Notes: a model not told the origin generated them from the letters alone. 42,038 nucleotides of DNA from VRUE01 sp040508545 (GCA_040508545.1 JBEVMR010000080.1:1-42038); one strand, 5' to 3'. Counted from the first letter of the stretch, positions 14,808 through 22,052 are shown. A program made the numbers and translations.

Positions 14808-16244
14808 TCAGGCGTGGCGGGAGCGGATGACGACGCGGGCGCCGCGCGAGGGGATCATCGTCACGTTGCGGTGCACGGCGTGCTCGGGCGCCGGGTCGTC
14901 GGCCTCGAGATCGAGCCGGCGGGCCATCGTCTCCAGCACCACCCGCTGCTCGGCCATCGCCAGCGCGGCGCCGAGGCAGCGGCGGATGCCGCCGCCGAAG
15001 GGGATCCACTCGTACGTCCCCGGCTTGCGGCCCCCGACGAAGCGCTCGGGGCGGAACTCGAACGGCTCGGGGTAGAGGTCCTCGCGGTGGTGGACGAGGA
15101 GGATGCTCATCAGCACGGGCGTCTCGGCCTCGATCCCATAGGGGCCGAGCTGCCAGGGGAGCTTGACCCGCCGGCCGATGACCGGGATCACCGGCCGCGA
15201 GCGCATGCCCTCGACGATCGTCGCCTCGATCTGCTCGGACGCGTCGCCTTGGCTGCGGACGGCGTCACGCAGAGCTTCGTGAGCGGCGGGATTGCGGACC
15301 AGCCGCTCCCAGGTCCAGGCCAGCGAGTTGGCCGTGGTCTCGTGGCCGGCGAGGACCAGGGTCAGCAGCTCGTCGCGCAGTTCTTTGTCGCTCATCTCCT
15401 CGCCCTCCTCGGTGCGCGCCTGCAGCAGTAGCGAGAGGATGTCGCGGCGCTCGCCGAGGTCGTCGGCGCGGCGGCGCTCCGCGATCACGGCGTAGGTCGC
15501 GCGGTCGAGCAGGTCGAGGCCGACCTTCATCAGGCCGACCGGCTCCTCGCGATTGAGGTTGATCAGTTCGCTGACCTGAGCCAGCGGCATGGTCGAGGCT
15601 TCGACCAGCCGCTTGGTCATCTGCCGCAGCCGGTAAGCGGTCGTGCCGCGCTCCGGCACGCCCTCGATGCCGAAGATCCCGGCCATGATCACGTCGAGCG
15701 TGATCGCCTGCATGTGCGGAGCGAGCGCGAAGGGGGTGCCAACCGGCCAGCGCTCGATCTCGCGCTCGGCGGCGTCGGCGATCAGCTGCGTGTACTGCTC
15801 GATCGCCTCGCCATGGAAGGGCGGGAGGAGGAGCTTGCGCTGGCGCATGTGACGGGGGCCGGTCGCGGTGAGCACCGAGCTCGGACCGACAATCGGTCGC
15901 AACGGTGACTCGCCGGTCAGCGATGGCGCCTGCTCGGGCTTGGCGGTGAAGAGCGAGCGCACATGGTCGGGGTGGCTGGTGATCACCGGTCCCGGTCCCG
16001 GCAGCACACTGTTCATGCGGAAGACTTCGCCGAGCTCGCGCCGGGCGCGGAAGACGAACTGGATCTGGCGCTGGTTGAAGCGCAGCGTCTGCAGCAGCCG
16101 CGGCTGCCCGATGGCCGGTGGCTCCGGCAGGCCGGTCGCCATGTTGGGGTCGAGCGGACCGGCCGGGGAGGGAGGCACCTCGCCGAGCAGGCCCTCGGCG
16201 CCCGGCGGATTCAGCGGCGCATCGGGTTCGGCCAGCCGGGTCAC
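14808..16244 (-). CDS. cytochrome P450
   Basis: 478 residues with all main P450 marks: I-helix AGHETTANSLAW (about 296-307), K-helix ExxR in EGMRSRPV, the FRPERF meander, and the heme loop FGGGIRRCLGAALA with the thiolate Cys. Soluble, with no N-terminal anchor, as usual for bacteria. It needs external ferredoxin and reductase, none of which are adjacent. Related proteins hydroxylate fatty acids, terpenes or polyketides; no prediction is possible here. The GTG at 16244 lies 7 nt after TAACAC on the minus strand, suggesting a leaderless transcript. Divergent from pyruvate kinase across 58 bp holding a perfect 7-bp dyad. Confidence 0.93.
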   Translation of the reverse strand: MTRLAEPDAPLNPPGAEGLLGEVPPSPAGPLDPNMATGLPEPPAIGQPRLLQTLRFNQRQIQFVFRARRELGEVFRMNSVLPGPGPVITSHPDHVRSLFTAKPEQAPSLTGESPLRPIVGPSSVLTATGPRHMRQRKLLLPPFHGEAIEQYTQLIADAAEREIERWPVGTPFALAPHMQAITLDVIMAGIFGIEGVPERGTTAYRLRQMTKRLVEASTMPLAQVSELINLNREEPVGLMKVGLDLLDRATYAVIAERRRADDLGERRDILSLLLQARTEEGEEMSDKELRDELLTLVLAGHETTANSLAWTWERLVRNPAAHEALRDAVRSQGDASEQIEATIVEGMRSRPVIPVIGRRVKLPWQLGPYGIEAETPVLMSILLVHHREDLYPEPFEFRPERFVGGRKPGTYEWIPFGGGIRRCLGAALAMAEQRVVLETMARRLDLEADDPAPEHAVHRNVTMIPSRGARVVIRSRHA

Positions 16245-16251
16245 CGGGTCA

Positions 16252-16257
16252 GTGTTA
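16252..16257 (-). promoter_or_regulatory. -10-like TAACAC, leaderless start of the P450 gene
   Basis: Ends 7 nt before the GTG start of the P450 gene on the minus strand; no ribosome binding site is present. Confidence 0.35.
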
Positions 16258-16268
16258 CACAGATCGAT

Positions 16269-16300
16269 GTCACATCAACCAGCCTCTACAGTCATGTGAC
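16269..16300. promoter_or_regulatory. dyad GTCACAT-N18-ATGTGAC between P450 and pyk
   Basis: Perfect 7-bp inverted repeat (16269-16275 and 16294-16300). The right half ends 2 bp before the pyk ATG and follows the TAGNNT-like TACAGT at 16287-16292, so a bound protein would cover the pyk start region. An operator is a reasonable inference; the spacing of 25 bp between half-site centres is more than two helical turns. Confidence 0.45.
16287..16292 (+). promoter_or_regulatory. -10-like TACAGT, leaderless start of pyk
   Basis: Ends 10 nt before the ATG of the pyruvate kinase gene; no ribosome binding site is visible between them. Confidence 0.4.
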
Positions 16301-16302
16301 GT

Positions 16303-17715
16303 ATGCACGGCAGGCGGACCAAGATCATCGCAACCGTAGGTCCCGCGAGCTGGGACGTCGAGGTTCTGACCGAGCTGATCGAGGCCGGCGCGGACGTCCT
16401 GCGGCTCAACTTCTCCCACGCGGACCGGGAGCGGCACGCGCGCACGGTCGAGTCGATCCGCGCCGCCGCCGAGCGGGTCGGGCGCGAGGTGGCGGTGCTC
16501 GGCGACCTGCCCGGGCCGAAGCTGCGCATCGGCGAGCTGCGCGGCGACGTCGCCGAGCTGGAGACCGGCATGCACGTGAAGCTGACGCCGCAGGCGGTCG
16601 AGGGGGACAAGGAGACGATCCCGGTCGACTGGCCCGGGGTCTCCTCGCTGCGCGAGGACGAGCTCGTCTACCTCGCCGATGGCTCGATCCGCCTGCGCGT
16701 GCGCGAGCCCGAGGACGGCGGCGTCGACGCCGAGGTCGAGGTCGGCGGCACGCTTTCCTCTCACAAGGGGATGAACATCCCCGGCTTCACCGCTCAGGCC
16801 GCGACCGACGGCGACCTCGGCTGGGTCGAGTTCGCGGTCGAGCAGGGGATCGACCTACTGGCGATGTCCTTCGTCTCCTCGGCGGCCGACCTCGAGCCGG
16901 TCAGTGAGCGGCTGCGCTCGCTCGACTCCGACATCCCCCTGATCGCGAAGATCGAGAAGGGGCAGGCGGCCGAGCGGGTGGAGGAGATCGTCCGCGCGGC
17001 CAGCGGCGGGATCATGGTCGCGCGCGGAGACCTTGGGATCGAGCTGCCGTTGGCGGAGGTGCCGGTCGTGCAGAAGCGGCTGATCCGGGCAGCGGGCAAG
17101 GGTTCCAAGCCGTCGATCACGGCGACGCAGATGCTCGCCTCGATGGTGACTGAGCGGCGGCCGACCAGGGCCGAGGTGACCGACGTCGCCAACGCGATCT
17201 TCGACGGCACCGACGCGGTGATGCTCTCCGAGGAGACCGCCGTCGGCCGCCACCCGGTCGAGGCGGTGAGGGTGATGGACCGGATCGCCCGCGCGACCGA
17301 GCCCGACCTCCCCTATGGCGAGTGGCTCTTCACCCGCACCGACCAGGCGACCCAGGACGTCGCCGACTCTGTCGCCCAAAGCGCGGTCGGCGCCGTCTAC
17401 CGGCTCAACCTCGCGGCGCTGGTCGTGCCGACGCGGAGCGGTCGCACCGCGCGCCTCGTATCCGCCCACCGCCCCAACGTGCCGGTGCTGGCGATCTCGC
17501 CGCGGGCCGAGACGGTGCGGCGGCTCAACCTGCTCTTCGGCGTCACCGCGGTGCTCAGCGACCACGAGGAGGAGGTGCGCGAGTTGCTCGACGACTGCGC
17601 GTCGCTGGCGGTTCGCCACGGCATCGCCAGCTCGGGTGATCTGGTCGCGATCGTCGCCGGCATGCCGGATCAGGAGCTGGGGACGAACCTGTTCGAGGTT
17701 CATCGGATTCCCTGA
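16303..17715 (+). CDS. pyk: pyruvate kinase
   Basis: 470 residues, the standard length. It converts phosphoenolpyruvate and ADP to pyruvate and ATP in glycolysis. The A domain starts TKIIATVGPASWD, with substrate residues in RLNFSHAD and LPGPKLRIGEL. The B domain (about 70-165) follows. The active-site loop IAKIEKGQAAE, MVARGDLGIELP and the signature ITATQMLASM are present, as is EVTDVANAIFDGTDAVMLSEE. The C-terminal allosteric domain is complete. It appears to be leaderless. The downstream thioesterase and hydratase genes read the same way but have their own TAGGCT hexamer. Confidence 0.97.
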   Translation: MHGRRTKIIATVGPASWDVEVLTELIEAGADVLRLNFSHADRERHARTVESIRAAAERVGREVAVLGDLPGPKLRIGELRGDVAELETGMHVKLTPQAVEGDKETIPVDWPGVSSLREDELVYLADGSIRLRVREPEDGGVDAEVEVGGTLSSHKGMNIPGFTAQAATDGDLGWVEFAVEQGIDLLAMSFVSSAADLEPVSERLRSLDSDIPLIAKIEKGQAAERVEEIVRAASGGIMVARGDLGIELPLAEVPVVQKRLIRAAGKGSKPSITATQMLASMVTERRPTRAEVTDVANAIFDGTDAVMLSEETAVGRHPVEAVRVMDRIARATEPDLPYGEWLFTRTDQATQDVADSVAQSAVGAVYRLNLAALVVPTRSGRTARLVSAHRPNVPVLAISPRAETVRRLNLLFGVTAVLSDHEEEVRELLDDCASLAVRHGIASSGDLVAIVAGMPDQELGTNLFEVHRIP

Positions 17716-17719
17716 CCGA

Positions 17720-17725
17720 TAGGCT
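17720..17725 (+). promoter_or_regulatory. -10-like TAGGCT, leaderless start at 17735
   Basis: TAGGCT ends 9 nt before the GTG. It lies in a 15-bp block (17716-17730) that is identical to 31748-31762, another predicted leaderless promoter. Confidence 0.5.
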
Positions 17726-17734
17726 GCCGCGGCA

Positions 17735-18196
17735 GTGACCGACTTCGACGCGATCGCGCAGGGGATGACGCAGGCAGTGCCCTTCGCCGGGTTCCTCGGC
17801 CTGGAGGTGACCAGCGTCGCCGCGGGCGAGGCGGTCGTGGTCCTGCCCGAGCGGGCGGAGCTGACCAACCACGTCGGCTCGCAGCACGCTGGCGCCCTCT
17901 TCACCGCCGCCGAGGCCGCCTCCGGGGCGGCCTTCGTCGGCGCCTTCGCCGAGCGCATGGGCGAGGTGACGCCGCTGGCCCGCAGCGCCGAGATCTCCTA
18001 CGAAAAGATCGCCAAGGGCCCGATCGAGGCGCGCGCCAAGCTGGCCGTTCCCGCCGCCGAGGCGTTGGCCACGCTCGACGCCGAGGGCAAGGTCGTATTT
18101 CCCTGTGAGATCGAGATGACCGACGCCTCCGGCCTCAGGGTCGCGACGGCGACGGTGCACTGGCACGTGCGGCTGAACAAGCCGGCCGCCGAGTAG
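17735..18196 (+). CDS. hotdog-fold thioesterase-like protein (DUF4442/PaaI type)
   Basis: 153 residues with one hotdog domain: FLGLEVTSVAAGEAVVVLP strand-turn, then NHVGSQHAGALFTAAEAASG, the helix that carries the active-site region in PaaI/DUF4442 proteins, then repeated strands to VHWHVRLNKP. It may hydrolyse acyl-CoA thioesters. The neighbouring enoyl-CoA hydratase, 10 bp downstream, supports a link to acyl-CoA metabolism. GTG start; a leaderless TAGGCT promoter is visible. Confidence 0.75.
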   Translation: MTDFDAIAQGMTQAVPFAGFLGLEVTSVAAGEAVVVLPERAELTNHVGSQHAGALFTAAEAASGAAFVGAFAERMGEVTPLARSAEISYEKIAKGPIEARAKLAVPAAEALATLDAEGKVVFPCEIEMTDASGLRVATATVHWHVRLNKPAAE

Positions 18197-18205
18197 GGGG
18201 CGGGC

Positions 18206-18982
18206 GTGGCGCTGGTCCGGCTCGAGCGCGACGATGGCGGCCTGGCGGTGGCGACCTTCGACAGCCCGCCGCTCAACCTCTTCAATCGCGAGCTGTTCGG
18301 AGACCTTCAGGCCGTGATCGCAGAGGTCGAGGCCGAGCCACCGCGGGCACTGCTCTTCCGCGCAGAGGGCCGCGCCGTCTCCGGCGGCGTCGACGTGCAC
18401 GAGTTCGACGGCCTCACGCCGGAGACGGGCGGGCAGCTCTGGGACGAGCTGATCGGCACGGTCGAGCGGGTCGAAGCGCTGCAGCTGCCGGTCGTCTTCG
18501 CCGCCCACGCGCTGACGCTGACCGCGGCCTTCGAGCTGGCGCTCGGCTGCGACCTGATCCTTGCGGCCCGCTCGGCCCAGTTCGGCCTGGTCGAGAAGGT
18601 CGTCGGCCTGACCCCGTCGATGGGCGGGACCCAGCGCCTCGCCGAGCGCGCCGGCAGCGGCCGCGCCCGTCACTTCGTGATCAGCGGCGAGCTCTTCGGC
18701 GCCGAGGAGATGGAGCGCTGGGGAGTCGTCAACCTGCTCTTCGACGACGAAGGCTTCGATGAGCGCGCCCGCGCCTACGCGGCCGACCTCGCCGCCGGCC
18801 CGACCAAGGCCCACGCGATGACCAAACACATCCTGCGCCGCTTCCGCGAAGGCGGCATCCCCGCCGCAGACCAGGCCGTCCGCGACGACGCCGCCGACCT
18901 CTTCGCCACCGAGGATCTCCAGCGCGCCGTCAAGACCTTCCTTGACAAGGGCCCCGGCCACGCCAAGTTCCAAGGCCGCTGA
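18206..18982 (+). CDS. enoyl-CoA hydratase/isomerase family protein
   Basis: 258 residues of crotonase fold. The oxyanion-hole region reads LLFRAEGRAVSGGVDVHEF, and the second part ELALGCDLILAARSAQFG matches the crotonase signature. The usual first catalytic Glu position (EL/EG after ALGCD) is not clearly kept: it reads VEKVVGLTPSMGG, with Glu at the position seen in several members. It acts on CoA thioesters in fatty-acid or amino-acid breakdown. GTG start after GGGGGCGGGC. Co-directional with the thioesterase. Confidence 0.85.
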   Translation: MALVRLERDDGGLAVATFDSPPLNLFNRELFGDLQAVIAEVEAEPPRALLFRAEGRAVSGGVDVHEFDGLTPETGGQLWDELIGTVERVEALQLPVVFAAHALTLTAAFELALGCDLILAARSAQFGLVEKVVGLTPSMGGTQRLAERAGSGRARHFVISGELFGAEEMERWGVVNLLFDDEGFDERARAYAADLAAGPTKAHAMTKHILRRFREGGIPAADQAVRDDAADLFATEDLQRAVKTFLDKGPGHAKFQGR

Positions 18983-19025
18983 ACCCCATAGAATCCCCCG
19001 CGAGGGCTACCTTTCGCCCCAACCC

Positions 19026-19099
19026 GCGCCCGTAGCTCAGTTGGATAGAGCGTCGGTCTACGAAACCGAAGGTCACAGGTTCGAATCCTGTCGGGCGCG
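19026..19099 (+). tRNA. tRNA-Arg (anticodon ACG)
   Basis: 74 nt. Acceptor GCGCCCG/CGGGCGC, D-arm AGCTCAGTTGGATAGAGC, anticodon loop CTACGAA giving ACG, T-arm ACAGGTTCGAATCCTGT. A TAGAAT hexamer at 18989-18994 is a plausible -10. The 3' 42 nt plus 2 flanking bases are repeated at 26518-26561, marking the insertion of element 2. Confidence 0.97.
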
Positions 19100-19101
19100 T
19101 T
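19058..19101. repeat. attL of element 2 (44-bp direct repeat in tRNA-Arg)
   Basis: Perfect 44-bp match to 26518-26561, covering the tRNA-Arg 3' half from the anticodon loop onward. Here the tRNA is whole; the other copy has no 5' half. Confidence 0.93.
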
Positions 19102-19218
19102 CCTTCTCGTTCCTGGGGAGGCCGCGTACTTCCTAGTGCAGAGCCGATTGCGCGGCTTTGGTCTGAATCAGCGTTCCGCGCGCTTCCAGACGATTCCGGG
19201 GCGTTCCGCGAGGTCGGT

Positions 19219-19236
19219 GTCTCATTTCTGTCTCAT
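19219..19236. repeat. tandem GTCTCAT sites near attL of element 2
   Basis: GTCTCAT at 19219-19225 and 19230-19236, 11 bp apart (about one helical turn). Further copies are at 20320-20326 and, inverted, 20355-20361. Also here, GCGTTCCGCG is repeated nearby (19169-19178 or so, and 19201-19210). Int arm-type or regulator sites are inferred. Confidence 0.4.
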
Positions 19237-19493
19237 TTTCGGCGCGAGTCCTCGAACTTGAGCGAAAGCGTGGCGATGTCGGCGATGGACACATCGAGCG
19301 CCGCCGCGATCCCCTTGACGGTCTCCCAGGTCGGGTTGGCCTGGCCAAGCTCGATCAGGGAGAGGGTATTGAGCGCGAGGCCAGCTTTCGGAGCGAGACT
19401 TTCGAGGCTGGCGCCTCGCTCTTGGCGCAGCTCGCGGATCGCCTTGCCGAGAGCGGGTTGTGGATGCGGCGTTTGGCGCGTATCTCGTTTCAA
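19233..19493 (-). CDS. XRE-family HTH protein
   Basis: 86 residues from a TTG at 19493 (AAGG eight bases upstream). The HTH runs LGKAIRELRQERGASLESLA, then GLALNTLSLIELGQANPTWE, with a typical fifth helix IAAALDVSIADIATL. The longer upstream reading frame is Arg/Pro-rich and not believable as protein. It is divergent from the 19696 operon across 202 bp and probably controls it or the integration genes. Its last codons overlap a GTCTCAT repeat. Confidence 0.8.
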   Translation of the reverse strand: MKRDTRQTPHPQPALGKAIRELRQERGASLESLAPKAGLALNTLSLIELGQANPTWETVKGIAAALDVSIADIATLSLKFEDSRRK

Positions 19494-19508
19494 TGCATAC
19501 CTTGAAGT

Positions 19509-19536
19509 TTGGTAGCCTCTCTCCCTCAAACATAAG
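19509..19536 (+). promoter_or_regulatory. possible promoter of the 19696 operon
   Basis: TTGGTA (19509-19514) and CATAAG (19531-19536) are spaced 16 bp apart. The predicted leader begins with the hairpin at 19538-19566. Confidence 0.3.
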
Positions 19537-19537
19537 T

Positions 19538-19566
19538 GGGGCCGCGCGAGTGGAGTCGCCGGCCCC
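19538..19566 (+). promoter_or_regulatory. leader hairpin
   Basis: GGGGCCG-c-GCGA, loop GTGGAG, TCGC-CGGCCCC: an 11-bp stem with one bulged C immediately after the predicted promoter. No U-tract follows, so a protein or regulatory RNA site is more likely than a terminator. Confidence 0.45.
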
Positions 19567-19678
19567 GTGGCGACCGGCATAGGAAACCCAGGCCGATCGC
19601 AGCGGGAACGGTAGCGACCTACCGGCTCCAAGAAGCGGCGACCCGAAGTGCTTGCACACGACGGGCCGCCTAACCACA

Positions 19679-19694
19679 AGGAGGGGTAACTCCT
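19679..19694 (+). promoter_or_regulatory. hairpin enclosing the ribosome binding site of 19696
   Basis: AGGAG (19679-19683), loop GGGTAA, CTCCT (19690-19694), directly followed by CATGG with the ATG at 19696. The Shine-Dalgarno is in the 5' arm and an anti-Shine-Dalgarno in the 3' arm, so the fold would hide the ribosome site. Confidence 0.45.
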
Positions 19695-19695
19695 C

Positions 19696-19989
19696 ATGGC
19701 TAATTCCAACCCTACGGATCGCGCCGAGCGCGATCCCTCTGGCCCCGCTGCTCAAGACGCGAAGGCCGAGCGCGCCGTCCTGGCATTTCTGATCAACGAG
19801 CATCCCAACCAGCTCACTGTCGCCGAGGTCTCCTGGGCGCTCAACAACGGCTCGATTGAGTTCGAGGCAGAGGATGCGGTCGAGCGCGCGATCCGCGAAC
19901 TTGTCGGTGCCGGCCTCCTGCGCTGCGCGGACGGCTTCGTCCTGCCGACCCGCGCTGCGCTCTACTTTGCGCGGCTGGAGGAAGACTGA
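19696..19989 (+). CDS. winged-helix protein paired with XRE regulator
   Basis: 97 residues. After an acidic, disordered N-terminus (about 25 residues) there is a winged-helix pattern: AERAVLAFLINEHPNQLTVA, EVSWALNN, then DAVERAIRELVGAGLLRCAD and a beta wing GFVLPTRAAL. It could be a DNA-binding regulator or an anti-repressor. Its TGA overlaps the ATG of the XRE gene (TGATG). Compare the pair at 5631-6310. Confidence 0.7.
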   Translation: MANSNPTDRAERDPSGPAAQDAKAERAVLAFLINEHPNQLTVAEVSWALNNGSIEFEAEDAVERAIRELVGAGLLRCADGFVLPTRAALYFARLEED

Positions 19990-20306
19990 TGGGCGCGGAC
20001 CTGGAGGTCGCGCGGCAATTCGGTGAGAACCTCCGCCGGGCACGCAGGCGGGCCGACCTCAGCCAGGAACAGCTCGGCTCACATGCTTCCCTGCACCGAA
20101 CGGCCATCGGCCTGTTGGAGCGGGGAGCGCGGATGCCGCGCATCGACACTCTCGTCAAGTTGGCCACCGCCCTTCGGATTCCGCCAAGCGAGCTGATCGA
20201 GGGCATCGCCTGGACACCGGGCACCGCCGAGGCCGGGGCGTTCTCGATCAAGCCTCGCACCGAGCTGGAGCGGCGCGGATTGCCCGAGGAGCCGGAGGGA
20301 GGGTGA
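19989..20306 (+). CDS. XRE-family HTH regulator, paralog of 5969-6310
   Basis: 105 residues. The HTH includes QFGENLRRARRRADLSQEQLG and SLHRTAIGLLERGARMPRID. About two thirds of the first 60 residues match the element 1 protein, and both share a WxPG..AGAF box after the HTH that is not part of the standard domain. The last 20 residues are charged. Probably a repressor of element functions. The gene ends 423 bp before the IS110 transposase start. Confidence 0.87.
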   Translation: MGADLEVARQFGENLRRARRRADLSQEQLGSHASLHRTAIGLLERGARMPRIDTLVKLATALRIPPSELIEGIAWTPGTAEAGAFSIKPRTELERRGLPEEPEGG

Positions 20307-20729
20307 ACGGTCCAAAACTGTCTCATCGAGCCAAAGACCAAAGTCAGATCAAAGATGAGACCAAGAACCCAGCCAAGCTCCACCAAGCAACAGATTCAGG
20401 TGTTCTCAGAATCGATCCAGGGCTCGCAGTAGCTCCAAACAGACAGCTACTTCAACCCCTCCCAACTACCAACCCCGAACACCCGACACATTGGGAACTG
20501 GGTTCCTCGAAGGCGGTGGAGATTGCGTCCATCGACCGGCATAGCGTCCTCGGCGCGACGGGCTGACCCAACATTACGGACGTCGCCTTGGGCTGACCGA
20601 GGGGTCTTGTCGCCCGCCGCGTTCGAGGATCGCCGGTGTGACCTGATAGGAGCGAGCCAAATGCCCCACCCAGTTCTGTCCACCGTCGATCCGTGACCGA
20701 GGAAAGCCATCTCAAGATAGGAGCCGTAG
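20307..20729. other. 423-bp gap: element arm repeats, then IS110 left end
   Basis: The first ~180 bp are A/C-rich and contain GTCTCAT (20320-20326) and its inverse ATGAGAC (20355-20361); no gene is seen. The remainder (about 20490-20729) is GC-rich with several hairpins and belongs to the IS110 left end. Confidence 0.5.
20494..20700 (+). ncRNA. candidate IS110 bridge RNA
   Basis: IS110-family elements encode a bridge RNA in the non-coding end upstream of the recombinase (established for IS621). Here that stretch has hairpin GGAAC/GTTCC (20494-20506), a long-range stem CCTCGAA (20505-20511) with TTCGAGG (20622-20628), CGTC/GACG (20545-20560) and CCTTGG/CCGAGG (20586-20602). A direct repeat GGGCTGACC lies at about 20560-20568 and 20590-20598. 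Exact ends and guide loops were not determined. Hairpin 1 and the long-range stem overlap, so not all can form together. Confidence 0.35.
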
Positions 20730-21779
20730 TTGATCACGATCGGCATCGACCCCCACAAGCGAACCCACACTGCGGTGGCTGTCTCAGGTGTCGGGCAGCT
20801 GCTCTCAGAGATCACGATCGACGCCGATGAGGCCGGCCAGGAGAAGCTGCTGGCCTGGGCCCACAGCCTTGGAGCCGCCGAGGAAGTGCGCTTCGCCCTG
20901 GAGGACTGCCGGCACGTCAACGGCCGCCTTGAGCGTTTTCTGCTGACTACGGGCTTACCGGTCCTACGGGTTCCGCCGAAGCTGATGGCCGGTGCCCGCC
21001 AAAGCGCCCGCACGCGCGGCAAGTCAGACGCGATCGACGCGCTTGCGATCGCCAGGGCGGCGTTGCGTGAAGAGGGCAAGCTGCACCCCGCCAGCCACGA
21101 TCGCAAGGCACGTGAGCTAAAGCTCCTGGTCGACCACCGCGAGGGCCTGGTGCGCGAGCGCACTGTCCTCGCTTCGCGTCTGCGCTGGCACCTGCACGAC
21201 CTTGAGCCGGGCCTTGAGCCAACCGCTCGGAGCCTTGGTCGCGCGGCCACACGACGCGGTCTCTCCCAGCGCCTTGCTCGTCGCGAGCAGAGCGCCCAGG
21301 TGCGGATCTGCCGCGACCTCCTCGCCCGGATCGGTGACCACACCCGGCGCGAGCGCCAGTTGGCGGCAGAGATCGGCGAGCTCGCAAGGGACTACGCCCC
21401 AGAGCTGTTGGAAGTGCCGGGCGTCGCACGGCTGACCGCCGGGAAGCTGATCGGCGAGATTGCCGGCGCTGGGCGTTTCAAGACGGACGCGGCGCTTGCC
21501 CACTTCGCCGGCTGCGCGCCGATCCCGGCCTCATCGGGCAACACCCAGCGGCGCCGCTTCGATCGCCACGGCAATCGCCAGCTGAACGCAGCCTTCTACC
21601 GGATCGCCCTTACGCAGGCTCGCGTTCACCCCGGCGCCCGCGCCTACCTGGCTCGCAAGCGCGCCGAGGGCAAGTCGAGCGCCGAAGCGCTGCGCTGCCT
21701 CAAGCGCCTCTTGGTCCGCGTCATCTGGAGGACACTGCGCGCCTCCGGTGAGCAGCGGATTGCTCTTTCTCAATCTTGA
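20730..21779 (+). CDS. IS110-family DEDD transposase (bridge recombinase)
   Basis: 349 residues. The N-terminal RuvC-like DEDD domain has ITIGIDPHK (Asp 7), FALEDC (Glu 58) and KSDAIDALAIA (Asp 100 and 103). A helical middle follows. The C-terminal Tnp domain has LLEVPGVARLTAGKLIGEIA and FAGCAPIPASSGNTQRRR, with the serine nucleophile in ASSG (about 268/269). All catalytic residues are present, so the enzyme may be active. TTG start, with ATAGGAG eight bases upstream. It inserted between the element 2 regulator pair and the xis-int pair, in the same direction. Confidence 0.95.
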   Translation: MITIGIDPHKRTHTAVAVSGVGQLLSEITIDADEAGQEKLLAWAHSLGAAEEVRFALEDCRHVNGRLERFLLTTGLPVLRVPPKLMAGARQSARTRGKSDAIDALAIARAALREEGKLHPASHDRKARELKLLVDHREGLVRERTVLASRLRWHLHDLEPGLEPTARSLGRAATRRGLSQRLARREQSAQVRICRDLLARIGDHTRRERQLAAEIGELARDYAPELLEVPGVARLTAGKLIGEIAGAGRFKTDAALAHFAGCAPIPASSGNTQRRRFDRHGNRQLNAAFYRIALTQARVHPGARAYLARKRAEGKSSAEALRCLKRLLVRVIWRTLRASGEQRIALSQS

Positions 21780-21893
21780 TTTCAAGAGCGCTGTTTGACA
21801 TCCCGGCTCACATAGGAGAGACCCTCCGGTTCGACGCCTGAGCCGCGCCTTCTTGATCCACAAGGTCAGCAAGTAGATCGGCACCAAATTTGC

Positions 21894-21960
21894 CCGGGCG
21901 GCCGGCGGCCGATTGTGGCACGGCTCCGCCGTGCAAACGGCCGCGCGTATGGCCGCCCGG
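21894..21960. repeat. three nested perfect inverted repeats upstream of xis
   Basis: CCGGGCGGCC (21894-21903) pairs with GGCCGCCCGG (21951-21960); GCGGCCG (21905-21911) with CGGCCGC (21938-21944); GCACGGC (21918-21924) with GCCGTGC (21928-21934), loop TCC. This makes one 67-nt hairpin with two internal loops. It lies 92 bp before the xis start. No T-run follows. It could be an attenuator, an origin-type structure or a protein-binding site. Confidence 0.6.
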
Positions 21961-22052
21961 ACCCCCTTGTCCTTCGGTCTTTGGCCTACCTCGAATTAGG
22001 GCTTTCCGCGATCTCGGTGATGCATTTCGCCAGTTCGAGCGACAGAGGGGGC

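Larger units (their letters stand above)
20490..21820 (+). mobile_element. IS110-family insertion sequence (ends approximate)
   Basis: A DEDD recombinase gene preceded by ~240 bp of structured non-coding DNA and followed by ~40 bp that ends near TTTGACATC..ACATAGGAG (about 21796-21815), similar to right ends I know from actinobacterial IS110 copies. No terminal inverted repeats are expected in this family, so the ends cannot be fixed by eye. Confidence 0.75.

Noticed and set aside
17555..18973. 472-codon minus-strand ORF opposite thioesterase and hydratase
   Set aside because: Antisense shadow made of G/A/R-rich sequence; both sense genes have recognisable family motifs.
19510..20043. long minus-strand extension of the XRE gene at 19233-19493
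   Set aside because: Upstream codons give Arg/Pro/Ser-rich sequence antisense to the winged-helix gene; the TTG at 19493 with AAGG upstream fits the HTH boundary.
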